A stretch of DNA of 64,000 nucleotides from Bactericera cockerelli (lineage: Eukaryota > Arthropoda > Insecta > Hemiptera > Triozidae), in contig CM044964.1 of the NCBI GenBank assembly GCA_024516035.1, forward strand, positions 1,995,784 to 2,059,783, read 5' to 3'. Made by a program: the position numbers and the translations under genes. Positions 32,165 to 43,200 of this stretch are shown here, piece after piece (the first letter of the stretch is position 1; each line of letters starts with the position of its first letter). The notes under the pieces are model-generated. The model searched no databases. It was not told the origin of the DNA and worked only from the letters and a program-made list of their open reading frames with translations.

Positions 32165-33448
32165 GGTGACGATACATCAGCTATGGAGATGACATAGCGT
32201 CTGGGTTACATGGACCTGAGAAGGTGACGTAGCATCAGCTATGTGGAGGTGACACAGCGTCTGGGTTACATGGACCTGAGAAGGTGACGTAGCATCAGCT
32301 ATGGAGGTGAGACATAGCGTCTGGGTTACATGGACCTGAGAAGGTGACGTTGCATCAGCTATGTGGAGGTGACATAGCGTCTGGGTTACATGGACCTGAG
32401 AAGGTGACGTAGCATCAGCTATGTGGAGGTGACATAGCGTCTGGGTTACATGGACCTGAGAAGGTGACGTAGCATCAGCTATGTGGAGGTGACATAGCGT
32501 CTGGGTTACATGGACCTGAGAAGGTGACGTAGCATCAGCTATGTGGAGGTGACATAGCGTCTGGGTTACATGGACCTGAGAAGGTGACGTAGCATCAGCT
32601 ATGGAGGTGACATAGCGTCTGGGTTACATGGACCTGAGAAGGTGACGTAGCATCAGCTATGTGGAGGTGACATAGCGTCTGGGTTACATGGACCTGAGAA
32701 GGTGACGTAGCATCAGCTATGGAGGTGACATAGCGTCTGGGTTACATGGACCTGAGAAGGTGACGTAGCATCAGCTATGGAGGTGACATAGCGTCTGGGT
32801 TACATGGACCTGAGAAGGTGACGTAGCATCCGCTATGGAGGTGACATAGCGTCTGGGGTGATTTTACATGGACCTGAGAAGGTGACGTAGCATCAGCTAT
32901 GGAGGTGAGACATAGCGTCTGGGTTACATGGACCTGAGAAGATCACGTAGCATCAGCTATGGAGGTGACATAGCGTCTGGGTTACATGGACCTGAGAAGA
33001 TCACGTAGCATCAGCTATGGAGGTGAGACATAGCGTCTGGGTTACATGGACCTGAGAAGGTGACGTAGCATCCGCTATGGAGGTGACATAGCATCAGCTA
33101 TGTGGAGGTGACATAGCGTCTGGGCGGTCTGGGTTACATGGACCTGAGAAGGTGACGTAGCATCCACTGTAGAGGTGACATAGCGTCTGGGTTACATGGA
33201 CCTGAGAAGGTGACGTAGCATCGGCTGTGGAGGTGACATAGCGTCTGGGTTACATGGACCTGAGAAGGTGACGTAGCATCCACTGTAGAGGTGACATAGC
33301 GTCTGGGTTACATGGACCTGAGAAGGTGACATAGCGTCTGGGTTACATGGACCTGAGAAGGTGACGTAGCATCAGCTATGGAGGTGACACAGCGTCTGGG
33401 TTACATGGACCTGAGAAGGTGACGTCGCATCAGCTATGGAGGTGACTT
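32165..33448. repeat. 60-bp minisatellite abutting the NOP56 3' end
   Basis: About 21 units of 57-60 bases with GTCTGGGTTACATGGACCTG and AGAAGGTGACGTAGCATCAG as core. Variants differ by a TG in GCTATGTGGAGG versus GCTATGGAGG and by GATCACG for GGTGACG. The last unit ends about 10 bases beyond the NOP56 stop codon. The NOP56 3' UTR therefore must start inside or next to the array. Confidence 0.95.
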
Positions 33449-33457
33449 CTCACTCAC

Positions 33458-33673
33458 TCACACCAGACTCTTCTTCTTCTTTTTCTTCTTCTCGCTCCCC
33501 CCGGGTGTGGAGGTGACCGACTCGTCCACCTTCTTCTTCTTCTTGGCTGGAGTGCCTCCCTCCTCCTCCCCACCCTCCTCCACCGCCAGGGATTTCTTCT
33601 TCTTTTTCTTCTTCTTGCCTCCCTCCTCCTCTCCGTTCTCTTCCTCAGCGCCTCCTCCGTTCAAGCTTGCGTC
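33458..33673 (-). CDS. NOP56: NOP56 exon 10: acidic and Lys-rich C-terminus
   Basis: The acceptor is CAACTGTTTCAG and the stop TGA sits at 33458-33460, after KKKSLV. It encodes [19 protein letters not shown], a run of eight Lys, [13 protein letters not shown] and two more Lys runs. DASLNG also appears in exon 9, suggesting the tail grew by duplication. Basic/acidic low-complexity tails are usual for NOP56. Confidence 0.88.
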   Translation of the reverse strand, partial: DASLNGGGAEEENGEEEGGKKKKKKKKSLAVEEGGEEEGGTPAKKKKKVDESVTSTPGGSEKKKKKKKSLV

Positions 33674-36600
33674 CTGAAACAGTTGAATGATAGAAAATTT
33701 ATTATTATTATTATCTGTGTATCAAGTCTGCTGTCCCGGTAGCTCAGTGGTAAAGGTGGCACTCTGTGAATCCAGAGATATCCCCCAATCTCCCTGTTTC
33801 TTCTCAACATCTGATTTAATGACGTCATTATAACGGTATCTTGGGCGTCCCTTTGGTCTTTTTCCCTGCATTTTCATCTCATAAATTTTCTTCGACAATC
33901 TTTCACCATCCATGTCTATCCCGGTAGCTCAGCGGTAAAGGCGGCACTCTGTGAATCCAGAGGTCGTGGGTTCGAAACCCAGCCGGGACATGACAAGTTA
34001 TCCTTACATTTGGGATTTTTACCACATAATAATATGTCTTGGGCTTACTGCTGGAATAATGGGACTTTAAAGAGTCTAAATCGGGCAGTATAAATAAGGC
34101 GATATTATTATTATCTCATTTTTAAAAATACACTGCATGGACACAATACTTCCTCGTGATTGGTTAACATTACATTATCTCCAAAACTACTTGAATTTTC
34201 TTTTCTTTGTTGTCTATGATAGAATACCTTTTTTTCCATACACAACCATTACGCCAGCCTCCGTGGCGTAATGGTTGTGACTACTGCCCGTAGTCCAGAG
34301 TTCCCGAGTTCAACTCCCGGCTGGGGCAGACTTTTCGAAGAAAATTCTGTTCCATCCAAACACGTGAGGCTGGCATTTCCGGCCCTACCCAGGCTGGGTG
34401 AGGTTAATGTGGGTAGCTGGTACGATTCCCAGCGAATGGAGGGTAAAACCCCCGTCCTAATCCAGGACGTTAAATCAAATAGAATCGTTGGCGTTAGGAA
34501 GGGCATCCAGCCATAAAAAACGTGCTCCACCCTACCAACCTCAACCATGAGGTTGAACAATGCCGACCCCAAAAGCAACATAAGCTAATATGGGATAAAG
34601 GCAAGGGAGATATATATTCTTAGTCTAGATGCCAACAAAAATTCTGTATCAGTAAGTCGGAGACCTTTTTTTGTATTAAATTTCAAATTTTCTTAAAGAT
34701 CTGTGCTTCCTCATATTTTATTACAATTTTTCATCACAATTAAACACAAGTTAGAGATAAAGTTAACCGCTAGTGCGAAGTTGATGAATAAGTGGGACCA
34801 TCCTACAACACGACTCCTTTTTTTTAATTTCGTCGAAATCCATCCAGTAGTTTCTGAGATTTGCGCGTCACAAGGAATGTATTTAAGAGACCGACAAAAT
34901 ACTTCCTTATTTTAAGTTAGAAATTTAGCGAAAGTAATAGGTCAATGTTTAACTTTGTTTTAGACTCAGCTAATGTAGATATTTTAGTCAGCTTTGAAGT
35001 TTAAACCCAAGAGCTTCCAGAGCTGAGGTTCCCGCAGCTTCTATGGATCTTATTACCCCGACTACAGTTATTCATTCTTTTTTAGCTTCATTTAGAAGTC
35101 ACTGTGGCCGAGTAAGTTAGCGCGCTAAGCATTGCACGCACGGTGACCTGGGTTCGATCCCTAGCGGGGCAGGATTTATTCTCCTCTGTTCTTGGGTGTT
35201 CGGGGTCCGCTCATACCTCGTCAGGAAAAATGAGTAGCTGCTTTAATATGAGCAGCGACCAGTCACAGATTTATAGGGAAAAATAAGATATTGGGATATT
35301 AAGAGATATGGAAAAAGTCCTATAATTCTGCGGTACCCACTAAAAATTGTGATATAATAACACTAAGAAACATATTCTTCTTCTTCTTCTTCTTTCACTT
35401 TGCCTTTTCCCAAACCTACTTGGGGTCGGCATTTGTTCCATGAATCATGTCCTTCCATATCTTTCTACTTTGTGCGTCCTCTTTTCTCCAGTTTTTTTTC
35501 TCTTAGGTCTTCTTCAACTTTGTCTCTCCATCTCATCTTTGGTCTTCCTCTCTTTCTTTTACCGCCTATTTGAAGAAACATATTATTACTATTGTATTAT
35601 TATTATTATTGCTTCACTTGAACACACAAAACCAAAAAGTTCCGCTGCTCACCTGGACAGACACATCCCCTTCGCCTCCCGCGAGGAGACTCTTCTTCTT
35701 TTTCTTCTTCTTCTTGCTTTCACCTCCACCGTTCACCTCCTCCGCATCTCCTCCGTTGGCCACACCTCCATTGAGGGCGAGACTACCGTTCAGGCTGGCA
35801 TCTCCGTTCTTGTCCTTCTTCTTCTTTTTCTTCTTCTTGCCCGAAGATTCCACCGAGAGTGAGCTCTGAGATAGTGAGATAAAAGAAAATTACAATTTTT
35901 TTGTGTGTTTAATATGGCTTTCAATTGCATGGTCATAATTAATATCACAATGTAAAATTGATAATATGAATATAGAAAAAAAAGAAGACAATACCTAAAA
36001 TTTTATAATTGTAATTTTATAATTACAATGTTAGAGGTTTCACTAAATTTCTTAGCTCAAATTTATTATACACAAGACATTTCCGTTAGCTTTACCACAT
36101 AAAAACATTTTTGTTTACTTTTTTTTACCTTTTTTTTTTACTTCATCATCATAGGTTGGCGTCATCGTGAACGATGGTAGCCAGATAGTTGAGGAATGAC
36201 TCAGTACTTCTACCACTGTCATTACAAGGAGGCTAATAATTGACAAGGCCCCCAGAACCAAAGCAATGCTGGTGTACTTCCTGTCTATAGTGCCCCCAAA
36301 TTTTGTGGCTACCCAACATTACTAAGAGCCTACTTTACTTTTCAATTTTTTCTATTACATTAATTTCTATTTACTCTGGTAATGCCGCCCACTGGTCGTT
36401 ACTCATACAAGTAACTTCTCATTTTTCCTCACGAGGTATGAGTGGACCCCGAATATCCAAGTACAGAGCAGAAAATTTCCTGCCCCGCTGGGAATCGAAC
36501 CCAGGTCAACATGCGTGCAATGCCTAGCGCGCTAACTCACTCTGCCACGGTGACTACTCTCAAATTACATAATATTTAGACAAAACATTACCTGGAGGGC

Positions 36601-37229
36601 AGAGAATTCATTGAGAGCCTCCTTCATCACATCAATATTCTTGGCTGGCTTGGTGCCCGTCTCATAGAACTTGAGTCTGTCCTCCACTTGTTGCTTTAGC
36701 TTCTCTCCGAATATGCTCGACTGGGAATCTGGGAGACAAGAAATGCGTATACATTACTATACAGCTACACATTTATTTTATTTTTTAGTTATTTAATACA
36801 TGACAAGTAAATGGTTCAAATATACAGGGCATCCATAAAGTCTCACTCAGGCCTGGGTTTCTCAAAAATGACTCAAAATATCAAAAAACGCAAAAACCTC
36901 TTTTATTTTTAAGGGGATTAATTTTCAGCCAAAAAAAAATTGTCTACACGGCCCCAGTCAGGCTGGGCATGGACCAACTTTAAAATCCTAAATAGAATGG
37001 TATGTCTTGTGGCATATTGTTTTTAAAGGTCTCATTGAGAGAAGTTCATTATAACAAATTTCAGTGAGCTACAATTTACCGTTCTCGAGATACAGGGTCG
37101 GACGTCCTGCGTAATATCCATATATTTTGACCTATAACTCGTTAACCGTAAATTATGGTGAAAAAAAAAGTTTGACAACTCACCAGAGAAACAGTCTATG
37201 CGCGATATGCAATGGAGCACTTGTTCCTT

Positions 37230-37262
<33 letters not shown>

Positions 37263-40200
37263 TTTGACAACTCACCAGAGAAGCAGTCTATGCACGATGC
37301 AATGGAGCACTTGTTCCTTTATTAAAAAAAAAGGTTTGACAACTCACCAGAGAAGCAGTCTATGCGCGATGCAATGGAGCACTTGTTCCTTTATTAAAAA
37401 AAAAAAGTTTGACAACTCACCAGAGAAACAGTCTATGCGCCATGCAATGGTGAAAAAAAAATATTGACAACTCACCAGAGAAACAGTCTATGCGCTATGC
37501 AATGGTGAAAAAAAAGATTGACAACTCACCACAGTAGCAGTCTATGCGCTATCCAATGGTGAAAAAAAAAAGTTTGACAACTCACCAGAGAAGCAGTCTA
37601 TGCGCTATGCAATGGTGAAAAAAAAAAGTTCGACAACTCACCAGAGAAACAGTCTATGCGCGCTATGCAATGGTGAAAAAAAAAAAAAGATTCACAACTC
37701 ACCAGAGAAGCAGTCTATGCGCGCTAAGCAATGGTGAAAAAAAAAGGTTTGACAACTCACCAGAGAAGCAGTCTATGCGCGATGCAATGGAGCACTTGTT
37801 CCTTTATTAAATAAAAAAAAAGTTTTACAACTCACCAGAGAAACAGTCTATGCGCTATGCAATGGTGAAAAAAAAAAGGTTTGACAACTCACCAGAGAAG
37901 CAGTCTATGCGCGCTATGCAATGGTGAGAAAAAAAAGGTTTGACAACTCACCAGAGAAGCAGTCTATGCGCGCTAAGCAATGGTGAGGAAAAAAAGATTC
38001 ACAACTCACCAGAGAAGCAGTCTATGCGCGCGATGCAATGGTGAAAAAAAAAAAAGGTTTGACAACTCACCAGAGAAGCAGTCTATGCGCGTTATGCAAT
38101 AGTGAAAAAAAAAGAAGCTTGACAACTCACCAGAGAAACAGTCTATGCGCGAGGCAATGGAGCACTTGTTCCATTATATAAAAAGGTTTGACAACTCACC
38201 AGAGAAACAGTTTATGCGCGAGGCAATGGAGCACTTGTTCCTTTATTTAAAAAAGGTTTGACAACTCACCAGAGAAACAGTCTATGCGCGAGGCAATGGA
38301 GCACTTGTTCCATTATATAAAAAGGTTTGACAACTCACCAGAGAAGCAGTCTATGCGCGAGGCAATGGAGCACTTGTTCCTTTATTAAAAAAGGTTTGAC
38401 AACTCACCAGAGAAGCAGTCTATGCGCGATGCAATGGAGCACTTGTTCCTTTATTTAAAAAAAAAGTTTGACAACTCACCAGAGAAACAGTCTAAGCGCT
38501 ATGCAATGGTGAAAAAAAAAAGGTTTGACAACTCACCAGAGAAGCAGTCTATGCGCGCTAAGCAATGGTGAGGAAAAAAAGATTCACAACTCACCAGAGA
38601 ACAGTCTATGCGCGCGATGCAATGGTGAAAAAAAAAAAAGGTTTGACAACTCACCAGAGAAGCAGTCTATGCGCGTTATGCAATAGTGAAAAAAAAAGAA
38701 GCTTGACAACTCACCAGAGAAACAGTCTATGCGCGAGGCAATGGAGCACTTGTTCCATTATATAAAAAGGTTTGACAACTCACCAGAGAAACAGTTTATG
38801 CGCGAGGCAATGGAGCACTTGTTCCTTTATTTAAAAAAGGTTTGACAACTCACCAGAGAAACAGTCTATGCGCGAGGCAATGGAGCACTTGTTCCATTAT
38901 ATAAAAAGGTTTGACAACTCACCAGAGAAGCAGTCTATGCGCGAGGCAATGGAGCACTTGTTCCTTTATTAAAAAAGGTTTGACAACTCACCAGAGAAGC
39001 AGTCTATGCGCGATGCAATGGAGCACTTGTTCCTTTATTAAAAAAAAAAAAGTTTGACAACTCACCAGAGAAGCAGTCTATGCGCGAGGCAATGGAGCAC
39101 TTGTTCCTTTATTTTTTTTTTTTTTTAAGTTTGACAACTCACCAGAGAAGCAGTCTATGCGCGATGCAATGGAGCACTTGTTCCTTTATTAAAAAAAAAG
39201 TTTGACAACTCACCAGAGAAGCAGTCTATGCGCGATGCAATGGAGCACTTGTTCCTTTATTATTTTTTTTTTTTTAAGTTTGACAACTCACCAGAGAAGC
39301 AGTCTATGCGCGATGCAATGGAGCACTTGTTCCTTTATTATTTTTTTTTTTTTTTAAGTTTGACAACTCACCAGAGAAGCAGTCTATGCGCGAGGCAATG
39401 GAGCACTTGTTCCTTTATAAAAAAAAAAAAAAAAAAAAAGGTTTGACAACTCACCAGAGAAGCAGTCTATGCGCGAGGCAATGGAGCACTTGTTCCTTTA
39501 TTAAAAAAGGTTTGACAACTCACCAGAGAAGCAGTCTATGCGCGAGGCAATGGAGCACTTGTTCCTTTATTAAAAAAGGTTTGACAACTCACCAGAGAAG
39601 CAGTCTATGCGCGAGGCAATGGAGCACTTGTTCCTTTATTAAAAAAGGTTTGACAACTCACCAGAGAAGCAGTCTATGCGCGATATGCAATGGAGCACTT
39701 GTTCCTTTATAAAAAAGGTTTGACAACTCACCAGAGAAGCAGTCTATGCGCGAGGCAATGGAGCACTTGTTCCTTTATTAAAAAAGGTTTGACAACTCAC
39801 CAGAGAAGCAGTCTATGCGCGAGGCAATGGAGCACTTGTTCCTTTATTAAAAAAGGTTTGACAACTCACCAGAGAAGCAGTCTATGCGCGAGGCAATAGA
39901 GCACTTGCTCCCTTATTAACAAAAAAAAAAAAAAAAAAAAAAAAAAAGAAAAGATTGACAACTCACCACAGTAACAGTCCATGCGCGCTATGCAATGGTG
40001 AGAAAAAAAAAGGTTTCACAACTCACCAGAGAAACAGTCTATGCGCGAGGCAATGGTGAAAAAAAAAGTTTGACAACTCACCAGAAAAAAAAAAGTTTGA
40101 CAACTCACCAGAGAAACAGTCTATGCGCGCTATGCAATGGTGAAAAAAAAAAAGGTTTGACAACTCACCAGAAAAAAAAAGGTTCGACAACTCACCAGAA

Positions 40201-43200
40201 AAAAAAAGGTTCGACAACTCACCAGAGAAGCAGTCTCTATGCGCGATGCAATGGTGAAAAAAAAAAAGGTTTGACAACTCACCAGAAAAAAAAGGTTCGA
40301 CAACTCACCAGAAAAAAAAGGTTCGACAACTCATTAGAAAAAAAAGGTTCGACAACTCACCAGAGAAGCAGTCTATGCGCGAGGCAATGGAGCACTTGTT
40401 GGCCAGGTAGCGGGAGATGCGGCCCTTGTTGGTCTGGCCGGCGCGCCCTATGAAGGTTGAGTGGAAGAGCAGCCCGTACTTGGGCGTGTTGGTCTTCGTC
40501 TTCAGAGCTCTGGGCGGGGAGAAAATGGACCGCTCATTATTATTTTCTACTAGCCGTTTGCCCGTGCTTTGCAACGGGACTAAATTTCAAATTTACTAAG
40601 GCATGGCCGTACTGCTGGACAGCAATGCCTTTTTGAACTTTTTATAATTTTTCTGGACAAAGCGATAATGGTTTTGGGGGGGTCAATTCTGAGACATTTT
40701 TCGCTATCTCTTACCGTTTTGGCTAAACAACTCCGGACAAACAAACAAACATAGGTAGGTAGGTAGGTAGGTAGTCCTTTTTTCTGTTTTATATATAGAG
40801 ATTTTCTGTGTTGTGTTGAAACTTTTTACTTCCAAGAAATTTCTAATAATAGAAATTTATTCGCATCTGTAATTGCTTGTCTAGCCCTAAAAAGCTGGCG
40901 AAGTGTTGAAAAAAAAAAAAAAGAAATCGGAAGTATTGTGTTTGTTTTTAACACTTTCACCGCCAGCTGTATTTTCGACTATTTTCAACATAGGCCAAGC
41001 GTGATTTTGATGTGGTGATACTTCAAAGTATCACTGGCCTGGGGAAGAGATTTTGACAAAAATTTGACATGTTCTTGGATACTGCTAGGCCAGAGCAACA
41101 CATTCCTCATGTTAAACATAAGAAAGTGTTACTCACAAGTATCACCAGCGTCTTATAGAAGACTCCGGGTGATACTTTGAAGTATCACCATGTTCATACT
41201 AGCGCAGAGCCTGGTGATACTTCCATGTATCACCTGGCGCTGAAAGTGTTAAATGGTCACAGAAGTTTGTTTAAAGTTGCATAAGCTTAAGAGAAAATAT
41301 TAAGAAATATGATTATTGTACATTTTATTCAATTCAAGTGAGGTAAAAATCCAAGCATCCGATACACACAAATATAGGTGCTTGATTGTTTTCATTACAA
41401 ATCTAGCACCCTAACCACATTAAGGGCCAAATTATGTAACAGGATCAGATTTAATCTAAGTGGACATGGTTCCTTAACTCGAGCTATAGTATTGACCCAG
41501 CACCTAAATCGGAAGTATTGTGAAAGTTCTTGCACATCACAGGGGAGGCATACTACAGGATGGGGAACACAGACCACAAGCATCTACAGTAGCTCCTGTT
41601 TCATTACTATGGAATAAAAAGACTGAAAAACTCATAATAATAAAAAAAAATGCTGTGACTGGTTGGAACTGCAACTTAACACGTAGACGACCGGGTGTAC
41701 CACCGGTGGTACACGCACGTTCGTACGGAATGGACCGGGTGTACCACCGGTGGTACACGGGGTCGGATAGCCGTATTATCGCCGGTCCCACAAGAGAATT
41801 CACGAAAAACCATGCCGGTCGTCTAAATGTTAAGGACGTATTTGGCTTAGCTCCACTTTAATTCCTATTCTGACCCAAACAAACACTTTAATTCCAATTA
41901 TCTTATTATAATTATTGTTATTATTGTAATTAATTAGTCACATATGATATGATTTTCCTGTGATGCCAGCACAACCTCATGCCACCACAACCACAACCAC
42001 AACCACAACCAGCACTTAATGGTCACAGGCATCACAGTAACTCATTTTCTTTTTTCAAGTTTTTACATTATCTTTTAATATGTTATTGTCTTTTGTACAT
42101 ATAATTTTGATGTAAATAAATTATGATTGAGTATTTTGAAAAGAAAAGAAAAAGAAGCCAGCGTCGATGGCATGTTGAATACACCGGTTCCCTTCAGAAC
42201 ACCGAAGTTAAGCGACATCCAGCGAGGTTAAGACTTGGATGGGTGACCATTCAAATTCTAATTCTCGTGACGCTGGCTTTTCCGGCCCCACTCAGGCTGG
42301 GTGAGGTCAATGTGAGTAGCAGGTTTGTGAGTTTCCTGCGAATGGAGGGTAAAACCCCCGTCGTGATATGACCATGGCAGTTGAAAGCGACGTTAAACCA
42401 AAAAAAAAAAAAAAAACTTAACATACACAACAAAATATAATAATAGCCAAAATACGCGAATGACTTAGTAGTTATAGTGGTACCATAAAAAAAAATAACA
42501 ATAAAAAATACTGTGGCTTAGCTCAACTTTAATTCCTATTCTGACCCACCAAACTCACCGGAACAGCGCCTTCTCCGCCCCGATTAATTCCTATTGTGAC
42601 CCACCAAACTCACCGGAACAGCGCCTTCTCCGCCCCGATTAATTCCTATTGTGACCCACCAAACTCACCGGAACAGAGCCTTCTCCGACCCGATTAATTC
42701 CTATTCTAACCCACCGGAACTCACCGGAACAGCGCCTTCTCCGTCCCGATTAATTCCTACTGTGACCCCGGAACTCACCGGAACAGCGCCTTCTCCGCCC
42801 CGATTAATTCCTATTGTGACCCACCAAACTCACCGGAACAGAGCCTTCTCCGCCCCGATTAATTCCTATTGTGACCCTGCTGAACTCACCGGAACAGAGC
42901 CTTCTCCGCCCCGATTAATTCCTATTCTAACCCACCGGAACTCACCGGAACAGCGCCTTCTCCGCGCCGAGGATCTGCACGGTGCTCGCCGGATACTTGG
43001 CCAGGTTGGTGAGCGAGCCGGCGTGCGAGATGAGCCGGGCGCCCACCTGGTCCCCGATCAGGCTGGCGAGGTTGGGCGCCACCACGCCCATCTTCTTGTG
43101 CAGGTAGGCGGAGAGGGAGCGGCGGTAGTCGGAGAGGGCGAGGACGCGCGAGGCGAACAGCTCGATGTTGAGCAGATCCACGGGGGAGATGTCCATGCCT

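Noticed and set aside
32165..33448. CRISPR-like array of evenly spaced direct repeats
   Set aside because: The units are wholly repeated with no unique spacers, there are no cas genes, and the setting is a eukaryotic genome. The same applies to 6809-7453 and 37158-40360.
33917..33990. Functional tRNA gene
   Set aside because: The acceptor-like stem pairs, but the anticodon loop is irregular and the sequence continues into a conserved SINE body found in several other copies.
37198..40453. + strand open frames with repeated [19 protein letters not shown]
   Set aside because: They are the reverse strand of the exon-end array, and their unit is explained by NOP56 exon 7 on the other strand.
42157..42280. 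Functional 5S rRNA gene
   Set aside because: Nearly all of the 5S-like head is present, but it is fused to the same body and A-rich tail as in the other SINE copies and has no terminator T run at the expected place.
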